This document shows positions 26,179 through 35,309 of a stretch of DNA of 64,000 nt, one piece after another. The DNA comes from Sinorhizobium fredii USDA 205 (GTDB taxonomy: Bacteria; Pseudomonadota; Alphaproteobacteria; Rhizobiales; Rhizobiaceae): positions 1-64,000 of the forward strand of contig NZ_AUTC01000137.1 of the NCBI RefSeq assembly GCF_001461695.1, read 5' to 3'. How positions within the stretch are numbered: the stretch's first letter is position 1; the number at the start of each line of letters is the position of its first letter. The notes below the pieces were generated by a model, which had not been told where the DNA came from, searched no databases, and saw nothing but the letters and a program-made list of their open reading frames with translations. Made by a program: the position numbers and the translations under genes.

Positions 26179-27981
26179 TCAAAAACCGGCCTTCTTCAGC
26201 CCCTCACGGTAAAGATCCTTCTGCCACTGTTCCTTGAACGGAATGACAGAAAGCCATTTGTCGACATCGAAAGTCGGATTGGCCTTCAATGCCCGCATCC
26301 TGTGCTGGCGAGCTTTCTTGCGATCACCCAGCATTGCCCAGCTCGCGGCAACGATCCTGTCTGCCGGCGACTTGTCCTTCATTTCCTGGGCAAAGCCTAT
26401 GGCCTGTTCGTATTCCCCGAGGAAATAGCTGGCCCCCGCTGCACTCCAAAGATAGGCGTCCGGCGCCAGCGGGTTGAGCGCAAGGGCCTTGCCGAGCTTG
26501 TCCAGGGCCTCGCGAGGGCGGGAGGCGTGCACGAGCGTGTCGGCGTGGCTGTAGAGCACGTCGGCATATTGCGGGCTCAATTGTTCGGCCAGATCGAGCG
26601 CTGCCAGACTCTCGTCCACATCGCCCTGATAGAGCTTCACGACCCCCACTTCGCGGTGAGCGGTCGGCAAGCGCTCGTTGCTCTCGATCGCTTGCCTGGC
26701 ATGCCGCTCCGCCAAGGTGAGGAGTTCACCGTCGGCCCGTGCCGTCAACAGCCACTCGGTCGCATAGGTCCGCGCGATGCCGCTCAGCGCCGGCGCAAAA
26801 TCCTGCCTGTGCTTCAGCGCATCCCGGAAGTCGTGACGCGCCCTGCGAACTTCCGGCAGGCCTAGACCCGAGAGATGCCTCAGCCCGCCGAGATAGGCAT
26901 AGTAGGCCTCCGGATGCGACAGGTAGTCGAGATTCTCCGGCCGCCCCGTCTCCACTTGCTCGGTGACAGCGCGCGCGACGTGGTAGGCGATCTCTTGACG
27001 CTGCATGAGGAGGCCCGCGGGCGAGATCAGGAAGCGATCAGCCCAGACGATCTGGTCGGAGGGGAGGAAGATCAACTGGGTAAAGAGCCCTTGATCCGAC
27101 ATGCGGCAATCAAGTGCATAGGTGACGCCGTGCCTCTCGAGGATCGCCGCCTTGTCCGCCGCCTCGCGGATGCGCTCGGCCGTATAGGGCGCGACGACGG
27201 TCATCGAGCGCAACGCACAGAGCCCGATCGTTATGTCCTCGATCACCGCCACGCTGACGGCGTGGAGCATCGGGTCGCTGCCGAAGGCAGCCGGCGGAAG
27301 AAGAGCGACGCGCGCAAGCTGCGCGGATTGCGCCGCGCTTGCTTGCGCTTGCTCTTTGGCCGCGGCCGGGGTTCTGACGCTAAGCAACGGGCCGTAGCTA
27401 ATGCGCTGCAGGATTTCGCGAACGGTGGCATCCGCCGGATCGAGCTCCAGAAGGTGCGCGCAGGCCGCGCGCAGCGTCGACCGGTCAGCGGATCCCTGCT
27501 CCGCTTTGATGAGCGCGCTCCGCAGCACCTCCGTAAAACCGCGTCGCTTCTCCGCCACCCAGTCCGCGTAGCGTCCGGGCGGCAGATCCGCCAACGGCAG
27601 GAACGTATCGCGCCAGAGTGAAAGGGCGTTTCGGAAGCTCCCTTCCGAGCCGTTTATGCCGTCGAACTCGGAGACATCGCAGGAGATCGGCCCCAGCGCC
27701 ACCTCCGTCTCCGTGGCCGACAGGACCGCACCCGCCGGCGTGACGAGGTGCTGCATGCGCCACAGCGTCGAACGCAGATTCTTGAACGCGACGCTTTTTT
27801 CCCTGTCAGGCCAGATCATCGTCGCGAGCTTGTCGCGGCTGGCGACCCTTTGCCCGGATGCCGAGAGATAGGCGAGAATCAGGAGCCCCCGCTCCGGACA
27901 CGCGACTGCGCCGCCGGCACCATCGATCAGCAGCAACTCCCCGAAGGTCTTGAGGTGAAAGCCGGCCCCCGTCACGAACAC
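26179..27981 (-). CDS. BTAD/TPR-type transcriptional regulator
   Basis: 600 aa from GTG 27981 (GTG 27975 possible). An N-terminal OmpR-like winged-helix (FHLKTFGELLLIDGAGG, then LLILAYLSASGQRVASRDKLATMIWPD and FKNLRSTLWRM), then a bacterial transcriptional activation domain (about 100-240), a middle segment with VALLPPAAF, and C-terminal TPR-like repeats (for example PQYADVLYSHADTLVHASRPREALDKLGKALALNPLAPDAYLW). This is the SARP-like layout. It begins one base after the XRE gene stop and ends 24 bp before the 71-aa gene, so it is probably the pathway-specific regulator. Confidence 0.82.
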   Translation of the reverse strand: MFVTGAGFHLKTFGELLLIDGAGGAVACPERGLLILAYLSASGQRVASRDKLATMIWPDREKSVAFKNLRSTLWRMQHLVTPAGAVLSATETEVALGPISCDVSEFDGINGSEGSFRNALSLWRDTFLPLADLPPGRYADWVAEKRRGFTEVLRSALIKAEQGSADRSTLRAACAHLLELDPADATVREILQRISYGPLLSVRTPAAAKEQAQASAAQSAQLARVALLPPAAFGSDPMLHAVSVAVIEDITIGLCALRSMTVVAPYTAERIREAADKAAILERHGVTYALDCRMSDQGLFTQLIFLPSDQIVWADRFLISPAGLLMQRQEIAYHVARAVTEQVETGRPENLDYLSHPEAYYAYLGGLRHLSGLGLPEVRRARHDFRDALKHRQDFAPALSGIARTYATEWLLTARADGELLTLAERHARQAIESNERLPTAHREVGVVKLYQGDVDESLAALDLAEQLSPQYADVLYSHADTLVHASRPREALDKLGKALALNPLAPDAYLWSAAGASYFLGEYEQAIGFAQEMKDKSPADRIVAASWAMLGDRKKARQHRMRALKANPTFDVDKWLSVIPFKEQWQKDLYREGLKKAGF

Positions 27982-27982
27982 C

Positions 27983-28399
27983 TCAACCGACCGATAAGCC
28001 CAGGGTTCGGCAGCCCCAGAGCGCAGGCCGGGCGATACGGCGGCGTCCAGCCGTCCACGATCGAAGCACCGTCTTCCTGCTGATATCCGCCGCCTCGATC
28101 GTCTTCGGCAACCCGCCTCCTGCCGACGCCGGCGATTCCTCGAAGAAGAATGTAAAATGCACCTGCAGAACGTCGGCCATCGCCAGCAACTGGGCCGCGC
28201 AGACGCGGCGTGCACCCTGTTCGTAGCTCCGGACCTGTGCGACCGGCACACCGAGCGCCGCGCCGAGATTTTTCTCGTCCATCCCCAGCGCCTCGCGGCG
28301 CAGCCGGATACGATGGCCGACGAAAGCGTCAATGGCATTGGGCTGGCTGAGCACCTTTCGCCTCCGCGCAAGAATGGCTGGCTGCTTAAATTCAAACAT
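27983..28399 (-). CDS. XRE-family helix-turn-helix regulator
   Basis: 138 aa from ATG 28399. A Cro/C1 HTH occupies about 22-80 (NAIDAFVGHRIRLRREALGMDEKNLGAALGVPVAQVRSYEQGARRV, then LLAMADVLQVHFTFFFEE), the common rhizobial XRE subtype. The C-terminal 45 residues are basic and of unknown role. It is the first gene of the four-gene YcaO operon, with its TGA followed one base later by the GTG of the BTAD gene. Confidence 0.8.
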   Translation of the reverse strand: MFEFKQPAILARRRKVLSQPNAIDAFVGHRIRLRREALGMDEKNLGAALGVPVAQVRSYEQGARRVCAAQLLAMADVLQVHFTFFFEESPASAGGGLPKTIEAADISRKTVLRSWTAGRRRIARPALWGCRTLGLSVG

Positions 28400-28528
28400 G
28401 CTTGAAAATCGGAACCGATGCAACTCGGGGCTTTGCGCGATACACAAGGTTCTCGTTTGCGTTTCGATGCATTGCACGCATTTGCCGCATTGCAATGCCG
28501 GAACATCGCTGCCGCCCGACGCGAAAAC

Positions 28529-28556
28529 CAAAAAAAGACCCCGCGCGAGCGGGGCT
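28529..28556 (-). terminator. Rho-independent terminator of csbD
   Basis: On the minus strand the hairpin ccccgc-tcgc-gcgggg is followed by tcttttttt. It lies 14 bp after the csbD stop. Confidence 0.8.
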
Positions 28557-28569
28557 AGAGGTTGAGGGA

Positions 28570-28776
28570 TCAATTCCAGGTTTGTCGATTGTACCAGTCA
28601 TCGAGATCCCGTCTGACGAGATCCTTTTCGATGCCATAGCGCTCCTGGATCTTGCCTTCGAGCTGATCGAGCTTGCCGTCGATCTGGTCAAGATCATCGT
28701 CGGTCAATCTGCCCCACTGTTCCTTGATCTTGCCCTTCGCCTGCTTCCAGTTGCCTTCGACGTGATTCCAATCCAT
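28570..28776 (-). CDS. CsbD-family stress protein
   Basis: 68-aa hydrophilic protein with the CsbD signature (MDWNHVEGNWKQAKGKIKEQWGRLTDDDLDQIDGKLDQLEGKIQ in family terms, residues 1-43). Members are small, abundant and induced by general stress in many bacteria; molecular role unknown. A strong aggagg Shine-Dalgarno and a good terminator mark it as a single-gene unit. Confidence 0.9.
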   Translation of the reverse strand: MDWNHVEGNWKQAKGKIKEQWGRLTDDDLDQIDGKLDQLEGKIQERYGIEKDLVRRDLDDWYNRQTWN

Positions 28777-29133
28777 GCCATTTCCTCCTGGCTTGTGACT
28801 GTCATGTCGGGGAAACTCACGACGGCGGCATTGGTTTCATTTAAGGGGTGGAGAAGGAAAGCCGGACAGGAACGAATCCGCGCCTTCACGCATTTACCGG
28901 GCAAGTACGGAGGCCCAATTCGAAACGCCCATCCAGACCGGGCCTCCTTCGGGTGGGCAGCCGTGTTCAGCCGCCCCGGATGCAATTTTTGGAGGGTCGC
29001 CGCCCTCTCACCGCAGCCATCCCCAATTGAAGAGACGGTTCACCTCCCAGCTCGAAGACAGAGGGTGCCAAGCTAGTGTATAGTCAGGAAAAATCCCGTC
29101 GCGCCTTTCAACCCGAAGAAGTAGCCGCGGATC
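28777..29133. other. Divergent spacer between csbD and nuoH
   Basis: 357 bp without a gene. It must hold the csbD and nuoH promoters. Searches by eye for a FixK-type TTGAT-N4-ATCAA box or an EcfG GGAAC...GTT promoter in the right direction found none. The short ORFs seen here show no protein-like features. Confidence 0.5.
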
Positions 29134-30120
29134 ATGGAGCTTGCCGTCGCCATTGGCCTGATCATCCTCAAGGTCGCGTTGCTGATAGCGATGCTCTTGC
29201 TCCTGCCCTTGCCGCTGACCTGGGTCGAACGCAAGATCGCCGGGCACATGCAGCAGCGGATGGGACCGATGCGCGTTGGCTGGCACGGGCTGCTGCAGCC
29301 GGTGGCGGACGGGATCAAGCTCCTGACCAAGGAAGACCACATCCCGGCCGAGGCCGACCGCTTCCTGTTCAAGCTTGCGCCAATCCTGGCGCTCGCGCCG
29401 CCCTTTGTGGTGTTCGTGGCAATCCCGTTCGGAGAGTCTGTCTCGGTGCTCGGCAACGAGATCACGCTCTACGTCTCAAACATGAACGTGGCGCTGCTCT
29501 TCGTCTTCGCGGTGATCGGTCTGGAAGTCTATGGCGTCATTTTCGGCGGCTGGGCGGCGAACAGCAAGTATGCGGTCCTCGGCAGCCTCAGGACCTGCGC
29601 GCAGATGATCAGCTACGAGATCCCGATGGGGTTTGCAGTGATCGGCGTGGTCATGCTGGCGCAGTCGATGAGCCTGCTCGAGATCGTCCGGGCCCAGGAA
29701 GATGTCTGGAACATCGTCTACCAGCCGATTGGGTTCTTCGTGTTCTTCGTCGCCGGGCTCGCCGAAGCGCAGCGCATCCCCTTCGACCTGTCGGAGGCGG
29801 AAGGCGATCTTGGGGCCGGCTTCCATACCGAATACAGCGGCATCCGCTTCGCCTTCTTCATGGTCAGTGAATACGTCGTCATGCTTTTGGTGTCGGTCCT
29901 GACGGTGATCCTGTTCTTCGGTGGCTGGAACGGCGTGCTGATCCCCTTGCCGCCACTCCTCTGGTTCGCCCTCAAGGTGGCGTTCTTCGTCTATTTGTTC
30001 ATGTGGTTCCGCTTTACTTTCCCCCGTTATCGCTACGACCAGCTGATGGCGATCGGTTGGAAAGTCTTGCTTCCCCTGTCGATGGCGAACATAATTATTA
30101 CTGGAATTGCTTTCTCTTGA
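29134..30120 (+). CDS. nuoH: NADH-quinone oxidoreductase subunit H
   Basis: 328-aa membrane subunit that joins the peripheral arm to the proton-pumping arm and forms part of the quinone chamber. Eight hydrophobic helices; conserved loops ADGIKLLTKEDHIPAEAD (about 51-68) and AEGDLGAGFHTEYSGIRFAFFMVSEY carry the acidic residues typical of NuoH. It is separated from the rest of the cluster: it lies on the opposite strand and converges on nuoG. nuoI follows after repeat copy 3. Confidence 0.92.
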   Translation: MELAVAIGLIILKVALLIAMLLLLPLPLTWVERKIAGHMQQRMGPMRVGWHGLLQPVADGIKLLTKEDHIPAEADRFLFKLAPILALAPPFVVFVAIPFGESVSVLGNEITLYVSNMNVALLFVFAVIGLEVYGVIFGGWAANSKYAVLGSLRTCAQMISYEIPMGFAVIGVVMLAQSMSLLEIVRAQEDVWNIVYQPIGFFVFFVAGLAEAQRIPFDLSEAEGDLGAGFHTEYSGIRFAFFMVSEYVVMLLVSVLTVILFFGGWNGVLIPLPPLLWFALKVAFFVYLFMWFRFTFPRYRYDQLMAIGWKVLLPLSMANIIITGIAFS

Positions 30121-30137
30121 GGGCCTTAACGGGCTCC

Positions 30138-30241
30138 ACTGCATGTTTCCTTGGATCGAAGCCGATTCGAGGAAGAAACACGCAGCAATTCAAAGGGCTA
30201 CGGCGACCTTTGTGCGCCTGAGAAGACGCACGGCGCTGTAG
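30138..30241 (+). repeat. RIME-like intergenic repeat, copy 3
   Basis: A complete 104-bp copy: actgcatgtttccttgg, gatcgaagccgattc, gcagcaattcaaag, ggctacggcgacc, the gtgcgcctgagaagacgcac hairpin and terminal gcgctgtag. It fills the nuoH-nuoI spacer and ends 12 bp before the nuoI ATG. Confidence 0.85.
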
Positions 30242-30253
30242 AGCGAGGCGGCG

Positions 30254-30820
30254 ATGTCGCGCGCAAGGGACACAATCGGCACATGGATCGGCTGGACGTT
30301 CTTCGCCGACCTGGCGAATGGCTTGTCGCTGACCTTCGGCTACATGTTCTCGAAATCCGTGACCATGCAGTATCCGGACAAGGAGAAATGGCTGCCCTAT
30401 TCGCGTTATCGCGGCCACCATTTCCTGAAGCGCGACGAAGAGGGGGAGATCAAGTGCGTGGCCTGCGAGCTCTGCGCGCGGATCTGTCCCTGCTATTGCA
30501 TCGAAGTGGTGCCCTACGAGGACGAGAAGGGCAACCGGCGCCCGGCCAAATTCGAGATCGACACGGCCCGCTGCCTGTTCTGCGGGTTGTGCGAGGACGC
30601 CTGCCCGGCGGACGCAATCGCGCTTGGCCAACAATATGAATTTTCGAGTTTTTCCTCGCGTGACCTGGTGATCGGGCGCGATGACCTGCTTGCAAAGCCT
30701 GGCAAGGCGGCGACTGGCGGCGGTGTGGTCGCTGCGCGCCTGAACACGCAGAAGGACGTGCTCGTCGAGACGGATGAGCGGCAGGGCTACAACTGGTGGC
30801 GGAACATCCGGCGAAGGTGA
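30254..30820 (+). CDS. nuoI: NADH-quinone oxidoreductase subunit I (8Fe ferredoxin)
   Basis: 188 aa carrying clusters N6a/N6b. First cluster C68-C71-C74-C78 (CVACELCARIC), second C107-C110-C113-C117 (CLFCGLCEDAC). Two extra cysteines, C80 and C82 (CPCYC), follow the first motif where most homologues have residues such as Ala and Gln. The C-terminus is longer than in minimal NuoI proteins. Lies between repeat copies 3 and 4, downstream of nuoH. Confidence 0.92.
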   Translation: MSRARDTIGTWIGWTFFADLANGLSLTFGYMFSKSVTMQYPDKEKWLPYSRYRGHHFLKRDEEGEIKCVACELCARICPCYCIEVVPYEDEKGNRRPAKFEIDTARCLFCGLCEDACPADAIALGQQYEFSSFSSRDLVIGRDDLLAKPGKAATGGGVVAARLNTQKDVLVETDERQGYNWWRNIRRR

Positions 30821-30850
30821 GCACGCCAGCTCTGAAACCGGAGCGCCACC

Positions 30851-30950
30851 CCGCATCTCCTTGGATCGGAACCGATTGAAGGATGAAACCATGCAGAAAT
30901 TCAAAGTGCTACGGCGACCATTTGCAGATGAAAGACGCACGGTGCTGTGG
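30851..30950 (+). repeat. RIME-like intergenic repeat, copy 4
   Basis: Shows ccgcatctccttggatcgg, accgattgaagga, catgcagaaattcaaag, tgctacggcgacc, aagacgcacgg and terminal tgctgtgg. It fills the nuoI-CBS gene spacer and ends just before the gaggagg Shine-Dalgarno of the CBS gene. Confidence 0.8.
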
Positions 30951-30964
30951 GAGAGGAGGCTCAG

Positions 30965-31405
30965 ATGTTTGTCGGCGAAATCGTGAAGAACAAGGGTGTC
31001 GGAGTCATCGCGGTCGCTCCCGAACAGCCAATGGTGGAAGTCCTGCGGCTGTTTCGAGACAACAATATCGGCTTCGTCGTCGTCAGCCAATCGGCCGGGG
31101 AGTACCTCGGCACGTTATCGGAACGGGATTGCTGCAATGCGATGGCCGAATACGGGGCCGAGGCGGCGATGATGCAGGTTGCCGACATCATGAACCGCAG
31201 CGTGGCGATCTGTTCGACGGAAGATCTGCTGCCCTTTGTGATGGCGATCATGACCCAACGGCGAACCCGCCATGTTCTGGTGATGGAGGGTGACGACATT
31301 GTCGGCGTGGTCAGCATCGGCGATGTGGTCAAGCACCGGCTCGACGAAGCGCAACGCACCGAGCAGGACCTGCACGACTATATTCGCGGGACCCACTATC
31401 ACTGA
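30965..31405 (+). CDS. CBS-domain pair protein
   Basis: 146 aa from ATG 30965 behind an aggagg Shine-Dalgarno. Two CBS motifs (VIAVAPEQPMVEVLRLFRDNNIGFVVVS...YLGTLSERD and IMNRSVAICSTEDLLPFVMAIMTQRRTRHVLVMEGDDIVGVVSIGDVVKHRL) form one Bateman module that binds adenine nucleotides or NAD(H). Encoded directly after nuoH-nuoI, it could report energy state to the dehydrogenase, but this is inference. Ends 21 bp from the convergent nuoG end. Confidence 0.85.
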   Translation: MFVGEIVKNKGVGVIAVAPEQPMVEVLRLFRDNNIGFVVVSQSAGEYLGTLSERDCCNAMAEYGAEAAMMQVADIMNRSVAICSTEDLLPFVMAIMTQRRTRHVLVMEGDDIVGVVSIGDVVKHRLDEAQRTEQDLHDYIRGTHYH

Positions 31406-31426
31406 CGAGATCAGCGGCGGCGGGGG

Positions 31427-34011
31427 TCAGGGCGAGCCGGCCATTCCTGGGGCGACATCCTCGCCGTTCGCCGCCGGGGCGGTATCGGCGCCGATCTCGA
31501 ATGTCGCATGCGCCTTTTGAACCTCGACCGGACATGGATATTCACCCCGCTGCATCAGGCCATTGAGGCGCAGAGCCCTGTAGTTTTCGGGAACAAACAC
31601 GAGACCGCGCGGAAAGCGCCTGTTGACCTTGAGCTTTGCGGTCAATTCGGCCTGAGCGGATCGCACGACCACCTGATCGCCATCTGAAACGCCAAGTTGC
31701 GCAGCCTCCTGCGCGTTCATCTCGACATAGGGGTCATCCGCGACCGTATTCAATATCTCCGAGCGTTCGGAAAGATATCCGTTGTGGAACAGGCAGTCGC
31801 CGGTGACCAGCATGAGGCCGTCGCGGACCTCGAAGGTCGGCGGCGCCGGGTAGAACCCGCTGGCAGGTGGTGTCGGGTCCGCCTGCGTGAAGGCGCCGTC
31901 GGCCCCAAGCCCGTCCAGTGTCAATCCCTGATAGGCCGGGACCAGCCGGTCGATCTCGTCGAAGACTTCGCCTTGCATAGATGGCTTCAGCACCTGGCGC
32001 CGGAGTGCCGCGACGAGTTCGAAGATTTCCAGATTGCCTCTGGCCTCGAAGGCGGGTTCGCGGAATTTGCGGACCGTCTGAATGCGGCCCTCATTGTTGG
32101 TGAATGTGCCGGCTTCCTCGCCGTAGCCCGCCGCGGGCAGCACGACCTCGGCCAGGCCCGCCGTATCCGTCAGGAACGTATCCTGCACGATCAGAAGATC
32201 GGCGGCGCCAAGCGCCCGCTTTACGAAATCCCTGTCGGGATAGGCGATCAGCGGATCGGTTCCGGCGACGTAGAGCGCGCCTATCCGCCCGTCGATGCAG
32301 AGATCCAGAATGGCGTCGAGATTCGCTCCAGGCTCAGACGGGATTTCGGCGCCCCACGCCCGTTCGAGAGCCGCGCGCGCCGCATCGTCGGTGACCGCCC
32401 GTAGCCCTGGCAGAGCCACCGGCAGGACCCCCATGTCCCAGGCGCCCATCTGGTTGGCGCGGTCGAAGAGGAACTGCATTGCCGGATCCTTGCCGAGCAT
32501 GCGGAGAGCCTGCAGCAGGTTGCTGACCTGCTGCAGCAGCGCGCGCGCTTCGGGTGATCTGAGGAGGCCGACGCTGACAAGCACTGTGACGCCGCGACTG
32601 TCCCTGAGGCCGGCGACCAGGCGATCCGAATCTTCTCTGCCGGGTTTCTCGGACGGGTCGCCGATTGCCGCGCCGACGGTGTCAGCCGCTGCCGCGAGCC
32701 CAGCGACCACCTCTGCAAGGCTCGCCGCCTCTCCGCCCGGTCGCACGCGAAGCACCACCGGGCATCGGCGTCGAGACGCGATGGCCGAGCCGAAAGCAGG
32801 TGCAATCCGGCCTGCCGCTGGCGCACGGCGTCGCGCAGCAGATATTCGGTCACCGGATTTTCCTCCGTCACATTGCCGCCGATCACGAGCACACAATCCT
32901 TGCCGATTGCCTCCTGCAGTGGAGCACGCGTGTAGAAGCCTGCAAGCAGAGGCCCGAGCGCGTCGAAGGGCGCGGACCAGCGCGACGAGCAATCGATGTT
33001 GTTGGTCCGGAATACCGTCCGCATCAGCTTCTGGAACTGATAGAGCACCTCGTTTGTCAGGCGGGCCGATGCAAGCCCGCCCGCGGCCTTGTTCTCGACG
33101 GCCGCCAGACGCCGACGCAGGTAGTCACCCGCTTCATCCCAGGAAACCGGAACCAGGACGCCGTCCCGACGGATCATCGGTCGCTTGATCCGGTCTCGGC
33201 TCTCGACAAAGTCCAGGCCGAAACGCCCCCGCACGCAGAGCGTTTCGCGATTGACCCCGTGCTCCTCCTTGGAGCGGACCCGCATGAACTCTCCCTTGCG
33301 CGCCCCGACCGTCAGCTGGCAGCCGGTGCCGCAATGCGGGCAGACCGTGTCGGTCTCCGCGAGATCCCAGGGCCGCGCCTTGTAGCGATAGGGAAAGCTC
33401 ATCAGCGCGCCGACCGGGCAGACTTCGACGCAATTGCCGCACTGGTCGCAACTCGCAAGACTCCCCTCGAAACCGGTGACGGCAGTATCCATGCCTTTTT
33501 CGACGGTACCCAAGGCGACGGCTCCAACCACCTCTTCGCACATCCTGACGCAACGCTGGCACTGGATGCAGCGGTTGACGTTCATGATGATCACCGGGCT
33601 GAGGCGAATGTCCCGGGAGTGGAACACGCGCTTGGGATCGCGGAACTCGCTTCGCCGAGGCCCGTAGGCCATCACCATATCCTGCAGCTCGCACTCGCCG
33701 CCCTTGTCGCAGATCGGACAGTCGAGAGGATGGTTGGCAAGCAGCATGTCGAGCATGGAAGAGCGCGTTTCGTCGATCAGCGGCGTGTTCGTCCGCACGA
33801 CCATACCGTCGGTGACCGCGGTGGCGCAGGACGGCTGCAACCGCCGCAGCCCCTCGATCTCGACCAGGCACATGCGGCACGACGCAAGCGGCGGCAGCCG
33901 CTTCAGATAGCAGAAGGTCGGGATATCGATGCCCAGGCGCTGGGCTGCCTGAAGCACCGTCGAGCCAGCCTCAACTTCCAGGGTTTGTGCGTCGATCGTG
34001 ATCCTAACCAT
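31427..34011 (-). pseudogene. nuoG: NADH-quinone oxidoreductase subunit G, frameshifted
   Basis: Would be about 861 aa if read through. The N-terminal part (from ATG 34011) has the [2Fe-2S] ferredoxin domain (CYLKRLPPLASCRMC, then CATAV), the His/Cys cluster region (CPICDKGGECELQDM), two 4Fe-4S motifs (CIQCQRCVRMC; CDQCGNCVEVC) and CPHCGTGCQL. The molybdopterin-oxidoreductase-like part continues in another frame from about 32760 (VVLRVRPGGEAASL) to the stop at 31427. A one-base loss in the cccgg(g)tgg stretch (32756-32763) would explain it: ...DADAR then VVLRVR. Both halves remain well conserved, so the change is recent or a sequencing error. Confidence 0.85.
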
Positions 34012-34042
34012 ATTTCCTCACAGCCTGTTCTCGGCTCACTCA

Positions 34043-35305
34043 TTAGTGGAAGGGGCACCTCCGCTCCTCGATATGGGCAACGAACTCATCGCGGAAATGC
34101 GTAAGCGCGGCCCGCAAGCCCATCGCCGCGCCGTCACCCAAGGCACAAAACGTGTTGCCGAATATGCCCTTGCAGAGCTTCTCCAGTTGCTCCAGGTCGC
34201 CCGGGGCACCTTCCCCGGATTCAATACGGCGCAGCACCTTCACGACCCAGTTCAATCCTTCGCGGCACGGCGTGCACTTGCCGCAGGATTCGTGATGGAA
34301 GAACTCGATGATCCGGGTGGCGACCTTGACCATGCAGGTCGAGTCGTCGATCACGATCACCCCGGCCGAACCGAGCATCGAGCCGGCGGCGGCGAGCGAA
34401 TCGAAGTCCATGCCCACGTCGAGACCATCCCCCGCGATGACCGGAGCCGAGACGCCGCCCGGGATCACCGCCTTGATCCGGCGGCCCGGCAGCGGCCCGC
34501 CGGCGTGTTCCACCAGTTCGCGTAGCGGTATGCCCATCGGCAGTTCGTAGAGACCGGGTTTGCGAACCTGCCCGCTCACGCAGTAGAGCTTCGGACCTGG
34601 GCTCTTGTCCGGACCGATGGCCCGGAACCAGTGCGGCCCGCGCATGACGATATGCGGCACGCAAGCCAGCGTCTCGACATTGTTGATCACGGTCGGGCTG
34701 GCATAGAGCCCGGCCACGGCCGGAAACGGCGGCTTCAGTCGCGGCTGCGCCCGCTTGCCCTCGAGCGACTCGAGCATCGCCGTCTCCTCGCCGCAGATAT
34801 AAGCGCCGGCGCCGCAGTGAATATGGATGGTGAAATTGAAATCCGATCCGAGGACGCCAGCGCCGAGATAGCCCTTCTCGCGAGCCTCGGCGATCGCCTG
34901 CTCCAGGCGACGAATGGCCTTCACATATTCGCCGCGAACGTAGACATAAGCGGTTTCGGCCCCGATCGCGTAGGCGCTGACCGCCAGGCCCTCGACGAGT
35001 TGGTGCGGGGCGCTCTCCATGATGATCCGGTCCTTGAAGGTTCCCGGCTCGCCCTCGTCGGCGTTGCAACAGAGATATTTCGGCTTGTCGGCGCGCTTCG
35101 GCACGAAGCCCCATTTCATCCCCGTCGGAAATCCGGCACCGCCGCGACCACGCAGGTTGGATTGTTTGACAAGATCGACGACTTCGTCAGGCGTGTGCTC
35201 GCGCAGCACCTTGGCCAGCGCCTGGTAGCCGCCGCCGGCCTCGTAGGTGGAGAGCAGATGGCCATCCGGAGCATCGATATTCTTGAGGAGGACCGGTTCG
35301 AACAT
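34043..35305 (-). CDS. nuoF: NADH-quinone oxidoreductase subunit F
   Basis: 420-aa NADH- and FMN-binding subunit. ATG 35305 begins MFEPVLLKNID. Motifs: RGRGGAGFPTGMKW (FMN/NADH site, about 53-66), GAGAYICGEETAMLESLEG (NADH-binding loop) and ESCGKCTPCREG for the N3 4Fe-4S cluster. Follows nuoE by 4 bp. Confidence 0.93.
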   Translation of the reverse strand: MFEPVLLKNIDAPDGHLLSTYEAGGGYQALAKVLREHTPDEVVDLVKQSNLRGRGGAGFPTGMKWGFVPKRADKPKYLCCNADEGEPGTFKDRIIMESAPHQLVEGLAVSAYAIGAETAYVYVRGEYVKAIRRLEQAIAEAREKGYLGAGVLGSDFNFTIHIHCGAGAYICGEETAMLESLEGKRAQPRLKPPFPAVAGLYASPTVINNVETLACVPHIVMRGPHWFRAIGPDKSPGPKLYCVSGQVRKPGLYELPMGIPLRELVEHAGGPLPGRRIKAVIPGGVSAPVIAGDGLDVGMDFDSLAAAGSMLGSAGVIVIDDSTCMVKVATRIIEFFHHESCGKCTPCREGLNWVVKVLRRIESGEGAPGDLEQLEKLCKGIFGNTFCALGDGAAMGLRAALTHFRDEFVAHIEERRCPFH

Positions 35306-35309
35306 CACG

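Noticed and set aside
32750-32770. Programmed -1 frameshift in nuoG
   Set aside because: No slippery heptamer of the X XXY YYZ type or clear stimulatory structure; a lost base or read error is simpler.
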